The notes: generated from the letters alone by a model not told the origin. A DNA stretch of 64,000 nucleotides from JAVBJN01 sp031546985 (GCA_031546985.1 JAVBJN010000043.1:1-64000), one strand, 5' to 3'; positions 1 through 8,176 are shown, numbered from the stretch's first letter. Numbers and translations are program-made.

Positions 1-1
1 G

Positions 2-74
2 AGCGGAAGACGAGATTCGAACTCGCGACCCTTACCTTGGCAAGGTAATGCTCTACCAGCTGAGCTACTTCCGC
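2..74 (-). tRNA. tRNA-Gly (GCC anticodon), copy 1
   Basis: Read on the minus strand, this 73-nt sequence folds as a cloverleaf. The acceptor stem is GCGGAAG/CTTCCGC with discriminator U, the T-loop is GTTCGAATC, and the anticodon loop TTGCCAA gives anticodon GCC (glycine). CCA is not encoded. The mature sequence appears identical to the second copy at 295-367, and the upstream flanks are also alike, so this is a tandem duplication of promoter plus gene. Its own promoter lies at 100-107. Confidence 0.97.
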
Positions 75-99
75 TTGTGTTTTAAGAACTTTGGGAGTG

Positions 100-130
100 C
101 AAAGGTAGAAAGCGTTTTTCAATTTTGCAA
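100..130 (-). promoter_or_regulatory. Promoter of tRNA-Gly copy 1
   Basis: On the minus strand TACCTTTG (107 to 100) matches the Bacteroidetes -7 consensus TAnnTTTG, and TTG (130 to 128) lies 20 bp upstream as the -33 element. The predicted start is near 96, about 22 nt before the mature tRNA. The same arrangement with the same 20-bp spacing precedes tRNA-Gly copy 2. Confidence 0.7.
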
Positions 131-164
131 CAACCTTTCAAAAAAAACTTTCATTTTTTTTTTG

Positions 165-250
165 TGCCCGGGGCGGGAATCGAACCCGCACTCGCATTGC
201 TGCGAACAGGATTTTAAGTCCTGCGCGTCTACCTGTTCCGCCACCCGGGC
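165..250 (-). tRNA. tRNA-Leu (UAA anticodon)
   Basis: This is an 86-nt class II tRNA on the minus strand. The acceptor stem is GCCCGGG/CCCGGGC with discriminator A. The anticodon arm is CAGGA-CTTAAAA-TCCTG (anticodon TAA, leucine), followed by the long variable arm typical of tRNA-Leu and then GGTTCGATTCC. CCA is not encoded. No -7 element is visible in the 44 bp between it and the upstream tRNA-Gly, so it probably depends on read-through past the hairpin at 256-287. Confidence 0.97.
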
Positions 251-255
251 GGCAC

Positions 256-287
256 AAAAAATCCCTGCGTGAAAAAAGCAGGGATTT
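256..287 (-). terminator. Terminator-like hairpin between tRNA-Gly copy 2 and tRNA-Leu
   Basis: A perfect 10-bp stem, AAATCCCTGC/GCAGGGATTT, with a 9-nt loop is followed on the minus strand by a short run of T. It lies only a few bases before the 5' end of tRNA-Leu. It could be a leaky terminator or attenuator, or a processing spacer of a Gly-Leu co-transcript. Confidence 0.6.
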
Positions 288-294
288 ATACCTG

Positions 295-367
295 AGCGGA
301 AGACGAGATTCGAACTCGCGACCCTTACCTTGGCAAGGTAATGCTCTACCAGCTGAGCTACTTCCGC
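295..367 (-). tRNA. tRNA-Gly (GCC anticodon), copy 2
   Basis: Same 73-nt tRNA-Gly as at 2-74: acceptor stem GCGGAAG/CTTCCGC, anticodon GCC, no encoded CCA. It is the promoter-proximal gene of the minus-strand cluster. A TATCTTTG -7 element at 394-401 lies about 27 bp upstream of the mature 5' end, with TTG (424 to 422) 20 bp further up. Confidence 0.97.
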
Positions 368-393
368 ATTGTGTTTTAAGAACTTAGCGAGTG

Positions 394-424
394 CAAAGAT
401 AATAGCCGGAAATCAAAGTTGCAA
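394..424 (-). promoter_or_regulatory. Promoter of tRNA-Gly copy 2
   Basis: On the minus strand TATCTTTG (401 to 394) is preceded 20 bp upstream by TTG (424 to 422), the Bacteroidetes primary sigma pattern. The leader between promoter and tRNA resembles that of copy 1 (shared GTGTTTTAAGAACTT on the plus strand). Confidence 0.7.
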
Positions 425-457
425 TAGTGTTGGTAATATTTTTTTAACGTTAATCCA

Positions 458-2407
458 TTATGAGATGTCTAAAAGCATGGCTCTGGCCTGTTCATGACCG
501 GGGTTAATCTTTAATACCCGCTGCAACATAAGTCTGGCTTTCTGGTCGTTATGCTGGCTGTGGTAAAACACAGCGAGGTTAATAAGGGTTTGTTCATGGT
601 CGGGATCGAGCATGATAGAGCGCGACAGGTAATGAAATGCCATGCCCATATTACCTTCCTGCATGTAGATATAACCCATGTTGTTATTGGCCTGCTGGTT
701 TTCAGAATCTTCCTTAAGTATAAACTCAAATACTTTTTTGGCCTCAGCTATATTACCGGTGCCGAGGTAAGCAGCACCAAGTTTGTTTTTAAAATCGAGT
801 GCATAAGGCCATATGGCATCTGCACGTTGGTAATAGGCTAAGGCTCCTTGTATATTGCTGGTTTGCGACATGGCTTCTCCTATGCGGTACGCCGTCCAGG
901 CATCTTTAATTTCAGGATCGGGCAGGGTAGCAGCAAGATTTAATATAGCACGATAATCTTCTTTCAGGAAAAACAGCCGGATGCGGTCTTTCGCTGCAGT
1001 TTTGTTTTCTGAGGGAACCTGTGCCAGATAAGTATTGGCAGAGTCAAGCAGCGACTTGTCTGCAATATACCGTTCATGCAATTCCATAAAACCCCTGGCT
1101 TTGGTAAGCGCGTCTGGATTGTCATTGTTGTACGATCTGATGCCGAGAAACTGGCGCACTTTGGCCTGGTCTTCGTGCGTAACCCGCTTACGGATAAAGT
1201 GATCGGTAACGGCTACGTGCGGTATATCGATGCTGCTGTTTTTGGGCATATGGCAGGTTACACAATTATCATTCTTCGCGTTTCTGTCGGCCATTGGAGC
1301 GGTGCATTGCTGCTGCGCTGAGCCATGGCAGCTTTTGCAGCTTTGGTTGAAGTGCGCTTCTGGCGTGGATTTAACGCTTACATGCGGATTGTGGCAGGTA
1401 ATGCAGCTCATTTTGCCAGAGTTGATATAGCATTCACTCATCTTCATGCGCTCCACATGCGAAGCCATAATCATTTTATCCTCCCCTCCGTGATACACCG
1501 GCATAAAAACGGTCATCACATCCTTGAGTTGCATAGATGGTTTAAAATCGAAGAAAGTTTTATTATCGTTTAGCGTAGCAATGCCCTGCAGGTGACAACG
1601 CTGGCAAAGGTTATTTTGCTGGTCGGTAGTGAGTCTTCTGGGGTTTACGATTGAATTGTCGGGGCCTTTAGAGGTGTCAACAACATCGCCTTCCAGTTTT
1701 TCTTTTACGTGAATGCTTCCCGGCCCGTGGCAACGCTCGCAATCTATACCGGTTTTAAGGGTGTAGAATTTATTCATACTCTCCATCTCAAACGAGGGGT
1801 ACCCGTTGTGGCAGGTCATACATTCCAGCTCTATTTTGCGGTCAAATCTTGTGTTTAGGCCGTTCTCAAAACCTGGTGCAAGATCCCATTTGCCTTTTTG
1901 CGTATAAAAGGTGATGGGCGCCTGGTATAAATATCCGTTCCTGCTAACAATATGGGAGTTGGTATGCTGGCCCGATCCTATAATGTAGCTTACTTTTTCT
2001 ACCCGTTTGTGGATGGTGTCTTTGCCCTCCAGCCGGTATTCCATTATATAGAAAGAGTCTTTGTCCCAATACGGTTTGTAGTACAGGTTTTTGAATTTGT
2101 CGTAAACGAGTGCCACTTTGGGGTCGAAATTAGCAGCCGATTTTTGGCGGGTGGCATAATCGAAAGATTTACCCATACCGGTTTGGCTAAAGGTCTGGTA
2201 AATGTCTTCGTGGCATTTGCGGCATTCCTGCATTCCAACATAGTGTGCAGAAGTATCGGCTATGTTCCGGAATGGCGATTCCGCTGCCGGGTTGCTGGCT
2301 TCGGTGCCGGAATTTTTATCGTTTCCGGTGCAGAAAGACAGGGTAATAGCCAGAACAGTGCCTGTAATAAACAGTAAATAGGGGAGCCTCAGTTTACGTA
2401 GTTGCAT
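458..2407 (-). CDS. Seven-heme c-type cytochrome with C-terminal TPR repeats
   Basis: A 649-residue exported multiheme cytochrome. Seven CXXCH sites are visible in order: CRKCH, CMTCH, CERCH, CQRCH, CITCH, CKSCH and CVTCH. They lie in the N-terminal two thirds. The last ~200 residues form tetratricopeptide repeats (for example around NNMGYIYMQEGNMGMAF). The N-terminus has a hydrophobic export segment ending in LSFC, a possible lipobox with an unusual Phe before the Cys. I chose the start at 2407 rather than the ATG at 2482, because the longer start lies inside the terminator hairpin of the upstream gene. The combination of c554-like heme modules and TPRs suggests a periplasmic or membrane-attached redox protein. 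The electron donor, acceptor and substrate cannot be read from the sequence, and no cytochrome maturation gene is nearby. Confidence 0.85.
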   Translation of the reverse strand: MQLRKLRLPYLLFITGTVLAITLSFCTGNDKNSGTEASNPAAESPFRNIADTSAHYVGMQECRKCHEDIYQTFSQTGMGKSFDYATRQKSAANFDPKVALVYDKFKNLYYKPYWDKDSFYIMEYRLEGKDTIHKRVEKVSYIIGSGQHTNSHIVSRNGYLYQAPITFYTQKGKWDLAPGFENGLNTRFDRKIELECMTCHNGYPSFEMESMNKFYTLKTGIDCERCHGPGSIHVKEKLEGDVVDTSKGPDNSIVNPRRLTTDQQNNLCQRCHLQGIATLNDNKTFFDFKPSMQLKDVMTVFMPVYHGGEDKMIMASHVERMKMSECYINSGKMSCITCHNPHVSVKSTPEAHFNQSCKSCHGSAQQQCTAPMADRNAKNDNCVTCHMPKNSSIDIPHVAVTDHFIRKRVTHEDQAKVRQFLGIRSYNNDNPDALTKARGFMELHERYIADKSLLDSANTYLAQVPSENKTAAKDRIRLFFLKEDYRAILNLAATLPDPEIKDAWTAYRIGEAMSQTSNIQGALAYYQRADAIWPYALDFKNKLGAAYLGTGNIAEAKKVFEFILKEDSENQQANNNMGYIYMQEGNMGMAFHYLSRSIMLDPDHEQTLINLAVFYHSQHNDQKARLMLQRVLKINPGHEQARAMLLDIS

Positions 2408-2462
2408 ACTGGTGCCAAAAATAAACGGAATTGCGGATAACTGGCAGATTGATTGGCAGCGT

Positions 2463-2503
2463 AAAAAAAGAAAAACCCGCAATTTGAATGTTGCGGGTTT
2501 TTT
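2463..2503 (-). terminator. Terminator after the DUF4382 lipoprotein gene
   Basis: The stem AAAACCCGCAA (2472-2482) / TTGCGGGTTTT (2491-2501) has an 8-nt loop and a T-rich tail on both strands. It ends the minus-strand gene 2527-3333 and separates it from the cytochrome gene. This is the reason for rejecting the 2482 start codon of that gene. Confidence 0.8.
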
Positions 2504-2526
2504 ATAGCTGTTTGTATACTATTCGT

Positions 2527-3333
2527 TTATTGTTCCAGTGAAATCTGGCTCAGGTCTGTTGTGTTACCATTATTAACAGGCACATTAGTCATAATGCTAT
2601 CTTTATAGGTAACGTCGCCCGATTTGATGGCTACTTTATAAAGACCACCTGGTAGACCGCCGGCATAGAAGTAACCACTGGCATCGGTAATGGCCAGTAC
2701 AGAGTCTTTACCGCGGATGGCCCAAACCAGGTTGGGTTGCAGCAAAGGTTGTACATAACCTTTAATAGAACCTGTGTTTACAATATTATATACCCGGATA
2801 GAAGGGTTAAGTTCATAAATTCCGTTGCCGCCATTTGAAATAGAGCGCTGCGCATCGAAATCGAACCAGATATCGTATTGTTTACCGGTTTCGATAGGCT
2901 GGGCAAAATTTACTTTTAATCCGGTTTGCTGGCCGGAGAAGGAATTTAACGGGTAAGAATTGCCGTTTACCACTACAGTGTTGCTGTCACCGATAATCAG
3001 GCGGGCCTGTGTAATCTGGCCCGGTGCCAGCGCAAGGGTGCCTAAAACAGAATCCAGTCCGTTTTCGAACTTGGTCAGGTCGTAAATACCCGCCTTGAAG
3101 TTGCTTACAGGATACCAGGTAGATAATCCTTTAACATCCACGTGGTTGAATTCTACAGATTTGATTTTCAGTTTTACCGCATCATAAGTGGTAGACGTTT
3201 CGGTGATGTGCGCACGCACAAGGCCGGTAGGATTGCTGGGGGTAAAATCGCCTTTTTTCTCGCAGGCAGTCAGCAGCAGGCCTGCACCAATTGCCGATAA
3301 GGTTAAAGCTGAAAGTAAACGTGTGTTCCTCAT
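2527..3333 (-). CDS. DUF4382-family lipoprotein
   Basis: A 268-residue lipoprotein. The signal peptide ends in LLTAC, with the lipidated Cys near residue 24. The body matches the DUF4382 pattern as I recall it: an N-terminal beta domain with VKLKIKSVEFNHV, a YDLTKFENG segment, and LAPGQITQARLIIG followed by KVNFAQPIETGKQYDIWFDF. The last ~80 residues (GSIKGYVQPLLQPN... DASGYFYAGGLPGGLYKV) resemble a carboxypeptidase-regulatory-like beta-sandwich. Function unknown; such proteins are thought to be cell-surface or periplasmic. It has its own terminator at 2463-2503. The gap to the next upstream gene (stop at 3376) is about 40 bp, so co-transcription with that gene is possible. Confidence 0.75.
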   Translation of the reverse strand: MRNTRLLSALTLSAIGAGLLLTACEKKGDFTPSNPTGLVRAHITETSTTYDAVKLKIKSVEFNHVDVKGLSTWYPVSNFKAGIYDLTKFENGLDSVLGTLALAPGQITQARLIIGDSNTVVVNGNSYPLNSFSGQQTGLKVNFAQPIETGKQYDIWFDFDAQRSISNGGNGIYELNPSIRVYNIVNTGSIKGYVQPLLQPNLVWAIRGKDSVLAITDASGYFYAGGLPGGLYKVAIKSGDVTYKDSIMTNVPVNNGNTTDLSQISLEQ

Positions 3334-3375
3334 TTCTTGTAAATACTGTGGGTTTACGATAGTTGTTTAACGGAA

Positions 3376-3930
3376 TTATTGTAATTGTAAAAAAGCGCCG
3401 GAAGCGTCGGTTGTATACGTTTTGCTTCCGGAATCGGTCTTAAGATAAACTTTAATGTGCACTTGTTGGGTAATATTTTTTTGAAGCGGGTCTTCTTTCC
3501 GGATGTCGATGTTTTCTATAACCACGTTTCCGTATGCCTCGCAAGCCTTGGTGGCGGCCTGTGCTACCTTTACAATAGTGGCCGGGGGAATGGTCCCCAG
3601 GTCAAAAAGATAATCTTTGGTTTCGGTGCCGTTGTTCATCACCTGAACGGCTTCCGGTCCGGTCCACATCCCGTCACTGTAATTGTATTTAACGATTTCT
3701 GCACTATTGCTCTTGTCGGCTACGGTAAAGGAGGTAATGGCTCCGCTTTTATCGTTATAAAAAGTAAGAATACTCAGTACCTGTATGGGCTTGTTACCAA
3801 ATTCATTGCGCATTCCTTCGTAGGCTTTGCTCATGGCAGCTTCGCTGTTGTAGTGTGGTTCGGTCTTTAAATGCTGGCAACTGGTAGCGGCAACAATGGC
3901 AAATGGAACAGCCCAAAGGATTGATTTCAT
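3376..3930 (-). CDS. Putative lipoprotein of unknown function
   Basis: A 184-residue protein with a lipoprotein signal (MKSILWAVPFAIVAATSC, lipobox ATSC). I placed the start at 3930, because the upstream in-frame ATG at 3990 would add 20 polar residues before the signal peptide. The mature part is a mixed alpha/beta region with no family I recognise. It contains ILTFYNDKSGAITSFTVADK and a central VMNNGTETKDYLFDLGTI. It sits immediately upstream of the DUF4382 lipoprotein on the same strand, so the two may be co-transcribed. Divergent from rpsO. Confidence 0.6.
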   Translation of the reverse strand: MKSILWAVPFAIVAATSCQHLKTEPHYNSEAAMSKAYEGMRNEFGNKPIQVLSILTFYNDKSGAITSFTVADKSNSAEIVKYNYSDGMWTGPEAVQVMNNGTETKDYLFDLGTIPPATIVKVAQAATKACEAYGNVVIENIDIRKEDPLQKNITQQVHIKVYLKTDSGSKTYTTDASGAFLQLQ

Positions 3931-4004
3931 ATGTTTTTTAGTTTTCTTAAAAATAGTGAATATCTTTGCGAGGTTCCAAAGGTTTTCCAATGATCCAATA
4001 ATAT

Positions 4005-4035
4005 TTTGTGATTTGATTGGAAATATATACCTTTG
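4005..4035 (+). promoter_or_regulatory. Promoter of rpsO
   Basis: TTTG (4005-4008), a 19-bp spacer and TACCTTTG (4028-4035) fit the Bacteroidetes consensus. The predicted start is near 4039, giving a ~56-nt leader. A second TAnnTTTG match (TATCTTTG, 3961-3968) lies further up without a clear -33 element. Confidence 0.7.
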
Positions 4036-4094
4036 CCCGCGGTAAAAAAGCGGGTTTTAATATTATTAACAATTGTATCAATTATTTTAGTAAG

Positions 4095-4367
4095 ATGTCA
4101 TATTTAACAGCTGAAAAGAAAGCCAATATTTTCAAGCAGTTTGGCGGTAGCGAAAAGAACACCGGTTCTGTTGAAGCACAAATCGCTATGTTAACTGAAC
4201 GTATTAATCATATCTCGGGTCACCTGAAAAAAAATCCAAAAGATTTTTCTACTCAGAGAGGTCTGATGAGAGCGGTAGGACAGCGTAAGCGTTTGCTGAC
4301 TTACCTGACAAAAACGAATCTGCAAGGTTACAGGGCCCTGATTGAGAAACTCGGTCTCCGTAAGTAA
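4095..4367 (+). CDS. rpsO: 30S ribosomal protein S15
   Basis: A 90-residue uS15, a primary 16S rRNA-binding protein of the 30S platform. The protein from MSYLTAEKKANIF has the family features: the GSEKNTGSVEAQIAMLTERI helix, HLKKNPKDFSTQRGL, and the C-terminal RKRLLTYLTKTNLQGYRALIEKLGLR. I chose the ATG at 4095 because the promoter's -7 element (4028-4035) lies within the longer reading frame and the protein length then fits the family (about 89). It is followed by a strong terminator and then pnp, the same rpsO-pnp order as in Enterobacteria. Confidence 0.97.
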   Translation: MSYLTAEKKANIFKQFGGSEKNTGSVEAQIAMLTERINHISGHLKKNPKDFSTQRGLMRAVGQRKRLLTYLTKTNLQGYRALIEKLGLRK

Positions 4368-4383
4368 TAACATTATAACTGTG

Positions 4384-4418
4384 CTATTCCCAACTGAACG
4401 GTTGGGAATAGTTTTTTT
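4384..4418 (+). terminator. rpsO terminator
   Basis: An 11-bp perfect stem CTATTCCCAAC/GTTGGGAATAG with a 6-nt loop is followed by seven T. It lies in the 71-bp rpsO-pnp gap, so pnp is either reached by read-through or has its own weak promoter. No consensus -7 element is visible in the gap. Confidence 0.9.
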
Positions 4419-4438
4419 ATTTAATACCCCTGTATAAT

Positions 4439-6676
4439 ATGATTCCAAAGGCGATAACTACAACATTTGATTTAGGTAACGGCCGTATAGTAACCCTGGA
4501 GACCGGAAAACTGGCTCGCCAGGCGGATGGTGCAGCGGTAGTAAAACTTGGAAACTGCGTAATTCTGGCTACAGTAGTAGCTAACCGGGAACCTAAACCA
4601 GGCCAATCTTTCTTCCCCTTAACGGTTGACTATCAGGAGAAATTTGCTTCTGCCGGCCGTATTCCGGGTTCATTTTTTAAACGCGAAGGCCGTCTGAGCG
4701 ATTCGGAAGTTCTGATTTCCCGTCTCATCGACCGTGCTTTGCGTCCTCTGTTTCCAGACGATTATTTCTGCGAAGTACAGGTGCTGGTATCTCTTATTTC
4801 CAGCGATCCTGAAGTAATGCCCGACTCCCTGGCGTGCCTGGCTGCTTCTGCCGCTCTGGCGGTGAGCGATGTGCCGGTTCAGGAAGTGATTTCTGAAGTG
4901 CGCGTTGCCCGTATCAACGGCCAATATGTAATTAACCCCCTCCGTTCAGAACTGGCTAACGCCGATATGGACTTCATCATTGCTGCTACTGAAAAGAACA
5001 TCATGATGGTAGAAGGAGAGAGTAAAGAATGTCAGGAAGCTGATCTGGTAAAAGCGATTGAACTGGGCCACGAAGCTGTTCGTGCGCAGATCAAAGCACA
5101 GGAAGCCCTGAGAGATCTGAAAGGTGTAACCGGTAAACGTACTTACACTGCTCCTTACCAGAACGAAGAGCTGAACCAGAAAATTTCTGCGTTTGCTAAA
5201 GAACGTATCTATAATGTAGCGAAAGGCGCAATGGCCAAGCATGACCGCAGCGATGCTTTCAAACTGATCAAAACTGAGTTTGTAGAGCAGGCAGGCGAAT
5301 TGCTGCCAGAAGATGCAGCGCTGGTAGGCAACTACTTCCACGATCTTGAAAAAGAAGTGGTGCGTAACATGATGCTGGACGAAAGTGTACGCCTCGATGG
5401 CCGCAAGCTGGACGAAGTTCGTCCGCTGACCATGGAAGCGAATTTCCTGCCTTCTCCGCACGGTTCTGCACTGTTTACCCGTGGCGAAACGCAATCCCTC
5501 ACTACCGTTACCCTGGGTACTGTAGATGATGAACTGCTGATCGAAACCGCAGCTACTTCCGATTATACTAAATTCATCCTGCACTACAACTTCCCTCCGT
5601 TCTCAACCGGCGAAGTGAAGCCTATGCGTGGCCCTGGCCGTCGCGAAGTAGGGCATGGTAACCTGGCTATGCGTTCATTGAAACAAATGATGCCGGGTAA
5701 AGAATTTCCTTATACCGTACGTGTAGTATCTGATATCCTGGAGTCTAACGGTTCGTCTTCAATGGCTACCGTTTGCGCCGGTTCTCTGGCACTGATGGAT
5801 GCAGGCGTACCTGTACCTAAACACGTTTCCGGTGTAGCTATGGGCCTCATTAGCCGCAGCACCGACCAGAAATTTGCAATCCTTACCGATATCCTGGGCG
5901 ATGAAGATCACCTGGGTGATATGGACTTTAAAGTAACCGGTACACGTGATGGTATCTGCGGTGTGCAGATGGACATTAAAGTGGATGGCCTGAGCATGGA
6001 AATCATGATGAAGGCGCTGGAACAAGCACGTCGCGGCCGTTTGCACATCCTTGATGCGATGTACGAAGCAGTGCCTAACGCACGTGTGGAAATGAAACCG
6101 AACGCACCACGTATCGAGACCCTCACCATTGACCGTGAGTTTATCGGCGCGGTAATCGGCCCCGGCGGTAAAATCATCCAGGAAATCCAGCGCGAAACCG
6201 GTACTACTATCTCTATCGAAGAAGTAAACGATAAAGGTGAAGTAACCGTGTTCTCTAAAAATGGCGATGGCCTGGCCAGAGCTATGACCTGGATTAAAGG
6301 TATCGTTGCCGTTCCTGAAGTAGGAGAGGTGTACGAATCAACTGTAAAATCTGTAATGCCTTACGGCGCATTCGTTGAGTTTATGCCGGGTAAACAAGGC
6401 CTGCTTCACATCTCTGAAGTAAGCTGGAAACGCCTGGAAAACATGGATGGTGTACTGAAAGAAGGCGATAAGGTGAAAGTGAAATTGACCGGTACAGACC
6501 CCAAAACCGGTAAATTTAAACTGAGCCGCAAGGTGCTTATGCCTAAACCAGAAGGAATGACCGATGAGCAAAACGACCGTCCACGCCCTCCGCGTCGTGA
6601 TGGCGACCGTCCTCAACGTCCCCGTCCGGAGCATAATGAGCCTGCAGAAAATAAAAATAATGACTCAGAAGCCTAG
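4439..6676 (+). CDS. pnp: Polyribonucleotide nucleotidyltransferase (PNPase)
   Basis: A 745-residue phosphorolytic 3'-5' exoribonuclease. Domains in order: first RNase PH core (about 10-145), all-helical linker, second RNase PH core (about 320-545), KH domain (about 555-615, with FIGAVIGPGGKIIQEI) and S1 domain (about 625-695, with VMPYGAFVEFMPGKQGLLHI). The second core carries the FSTGEVKPMRGPGRREVGHG phosphate-binding region. A short Arg/Pro-rich tail follows the S1 domain. It would act in mRNA decay as a trimer; no RNase E partner is in the window. It follows rpsO after a terminator. The stop codon lies inside a weak hairpin (6666-6693). Confidence 0.98.
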   Translation: MIPKAITTTFDLGNGRIVTLETGKLARQADGAAVVKLGNCVILATVVANREPKPGQSFFPLTVDYQEKFASAGRIPGSFFKREGRLSDSEVLISRLIDRALRPLFPDDYFCEVQVLVSLISSDPEVMPDSLACLAASAALAVSDVPVQEVISEVRVARINGQYVINPLRSELANADMDFIIAATEKNIMMVEGESKECQEADLVKAIELGHEAVRAQIKAQEALRDLKGVTGKRTYTAPYQNEELNQKISAFAKERIYNVAKGAMAKHDRSDAFKLIKTEFVEQAGELLPEDAALVGNYFHDLEKEVVRNMMLDESVRLDGRKLDEVRPLTMEANFLPSPHGSALFTRGETQSLTTVTLGTVDDELLIETAATSDYTKFILHYNFPPFSTGEVKPMRGPGRREVGHGNLAMRSLKQMMPGKEFPYTVRVVSDILESNGSSSMATVCAGSLALMDAGVPVPKHVSGVAMGLISRSTDQKFAILTDILGDEDHLGDMDFKVTGTRDGICGVQMDIKVDGLSMEIMMKALEQARRGRLHILDAMYEAVPNARVEMKPNAPRIETLTIDREFIGAVIGPGGKIIQEIQRETGTTISIEEVNDKGEVTVFSKNGDGLARAMTWIKGIVAVPEVGEVYESTVKSVMPYGAFVEFMPGKQGLLHISEVSWKRLENMDGVLKEGDKVKVKLTGTDPKTGKFKLSRKVLMPKPEGMTDEQNDRPRPPRRDGDRPQRPRPEHNEPAENKNNDSEA

Positions 6677-6724
6677 TCCCAACGGGGCTTCTGTAACTTT
6701 GTTTTCGATTTTTTGTAATTGATT

Positions 6725-6754
6725 TTTGAATTGTAATTTATTTATTTACCTTTG
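6725..6754 (+). promoter_or_regulatory. Promoter of rpmI-rplT
   Basis: TTTG (6725-6728), 18 bp, TACCTTTG (6747-6754). The predicted start is near 6758, leaving only a ~17-nt leader. That leaves no room for the long L20-binding leader known from Firmicutes and Proteobacteria. infC is not adjacent. Confidence 0.75.
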
Positions 6755-6774
6755 CATTCCTAATTTTTGAAGCG

Positions 6775-6972
6775 ATGCCTAAGATGAAGACTCACTCCCG
6801 TGCTAAAAAGACTTTTAAGGTTACGGGTTCTGGAAAAATTAAACGTTATAAAGCATATAAAAGCCACTTGTTGACTAAAAAAGCTACTAAACGTAAACGT
6901 CACCTGAGAATTGGCTTGCTGGTGCATGAAACCAACGAAAGAATGGTTAAGCGTCTGCTTGCTATCGGATAA
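6775..6972 (+). CDS. rpmI: 50S ribosomal protein L35
   Basis: A 65-residue, very basic bL35. It shows the family sequence MPKMKTHSRAKKTFKVTGSG, then KIKRYKAYKSHLLTKKATKRKRHLR. First gene of a two-gene operon with rplT, 35 bp upstream of it, and transcribed from the promoter at 6725-6754. The usual upstream partner infC is absent here. Confidence 0.98.
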   Translation: MPKMKTHSRAKKTFKVTGSGKIKRYKAYKSHLLTKKATKRKRHLRIGLLVHETNERMVKRLLAIG

Positions 6973-7007
6973 TTTTGATTTATTAATATACTATAACTAT
7001 TTAAGAT

Positions 7008-7352
7008 ATGCCTCGTTCAGTGAATGCAGTAGCTTCCAGAGCTAGAAGAAAAAGAATCCTGAAGGCTGCCAAAGGATATTATGGCAAACGTAAAAACGTA
7101 TATACGGTTGCTAAGAACGTAATGGAAAAGGGTATGACTTACAGTTATGTAGGTCGTAAACTGAAAAAACGTGAATACCGTACTTTGTGGATTGCCCGTA
7201 TCAACGCAGCTGTTCGTGAAGAAGGTATGAGCTACTCTGTGTTTATCAACCAGCTGACCCAGAAGGGTATTCTGCTGGATCGTAAAGTTCTGGCTGATAT
7301 GGCTATGAACGACGCAGAAGGCTTCAAAGCGCTGGTAGCTTCAGTAAAATAA
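7008..7352 (+). CDS. rplT: 50S ribosomal protein L20
   Basis: A 114-residue bL20, a 23S rRNA-binding assembly protein. The start MPRSVNAVASRARRKRILK, the AKGYYGKRKNVYTVA segment and the globular C-terminal part (RTLWIARINAAVREEGMSYS) match the family over its usual length. Second gene of the rpmI-rplT operon. Its 3' end faces ispE with a 9-bp gap, so the two transcripts converge. Confidence 0.98.
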   Translation: MPRSVNAVASRARRKRILKAAKGYYGKRKNVYTVAKNVMEKGMTYSYVGRKLKKREYRTLWIARINAAVREEGMSYSVFINQLTQKGILLDRKVLADMAMNDAEGFKALVASVK

Positions 7353-7361
7353 TATTAAGCT

Positions 7362-8171
7362 TTACGCTTTAAATATTTTCCAGCCGGCATCCACCAGGAT
7401 GTCGGCTTTCTTGTGTTTGGGAAATAAGCCAAATACGCTGCTGCCGCTGCCGCTCATGGCTGCATACACTGCTCCCTGCGCATACAGGTCGGCTTTGCAA
7501 CGCGCAAGTGCAGGATGCGCTTCAAAAACAGGCGCTTCAAAATCGTTAACGAGTTTGTGCTTCCAGTTTTCGACAGGTTCGGCAATGATGTCCAGAATGG
7601 CGTTTTGTGGTTGCTGTGGTGTGATTTGTTTAAACGCCCACGGGGTAGGGATATGAATGCCCGGGCAAACCAGTATGATCTGGTACGCACTCAGATCCAA
7701 TGCGATCTCTTGCATTACCTCGCCCCTTCCGGTGGCCCATACGGGCTTGTTTTTGATAAAGAAAGGGCAATCGCTGCCCAGCTGCGTGGCAAGCGTTACG
7801 AGCCTGTTATGTGGTATTTTAAGATCGAAGAGTTGGTTTAACGTGAGCAGGGTAAAAGAAGCATCGGCGCTTCCGCCACCGAGGCCAGCACCCATAGGAA
7901 TTACCTTGTGCAAATGCAGGTAACAGGATGGGATCTTACCGGGGCACTCCTGTTGCAGTAACCGGTATGCTTTTACCACCAGGTTTTGTTCGGGATCGCC
8001 ATCTACGGTAATGCCCGTTTGCCGGAAACTGAATTCGGGCTGGGGTAGTATTTCCAAAGCATCATTGACCTGAACGGGTACGAATACGGTTTCGAGGTTA
8101 TGAAATCCGTCGGCACGTTTTGCCGTAATGTTGAGTCCTAAATTGATCTTGCAGTTGGGAAATACGACCAT
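7362..8171 (-). CDS. ispE: 4-diphosphocytidyl-2-C-methyl-D-erythritol kinase
   Basis: A 269-residue GHMP kinase that phosphorylates the 2-hydroxyl of CDP-methylerythritol with ATP in the MEP isoprenoid pathway. The N-terminal FPNCKINLGLNITAKRADGFHN is the substrate-binding segment. The ATP-binding glycine/serine loop PMGAGLGGGSADASF is near residues 92-106, and the C-terminal GHMP motif MSGSGSSVFGLF is intact. A TACATTTG -7 element ends 5 bp before the ATG, so the mRNA may be nearly leaderless. The stop lies 9 bp from the rplT stop. IspH of the same pathway is at 42133-43368, not linked. Confidence 0.96.
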   Translation of the reverse strand: MVVFPNCKINLGLNITAKRADGFHNLETVFVPVQVNDALEILPQPEFSFRQTGITVDGDPEQNLVVKAYRLLQQECPGKIPSCYLHLHKVIPMGAGLGGGSADASFTLLTLNQLFDLKIPHNRLVTLATQLGSDCPFFIKNKPVWATGRGEVMQEIALDLSAYQIILVCPGIHIPTPWAFKQITPQQPQNAILDIIAEPVENWKHKLVNDFEAPVFEAHPALARCKADLYAQGAVYAAMSGSGSSVFGLFPKHKKADILVDAGWKIFKA

Positions 8172-8176
8172 GGGTA

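Noticed and set aside
2..367. The two tRNA-Gly copies as attachment sites of an integrated element
   Set aside because: Only 293 bp separate them, the upstream promoters are duplicated too, and no integrase is present; simple tandem duplication is enough.
2407..2482. Longer start of the multiheme cytochrome at 2482
   Set aside because: It would place the start codon inside the terminator of the upstream gene and add 25 residues before a normal signal peptide.
6694..6701. TAACTTTG after pnp as main rpmI promoter
   Set aside because: The element at 6747-6754 has the better -33 partner and lies closer to rpmI.
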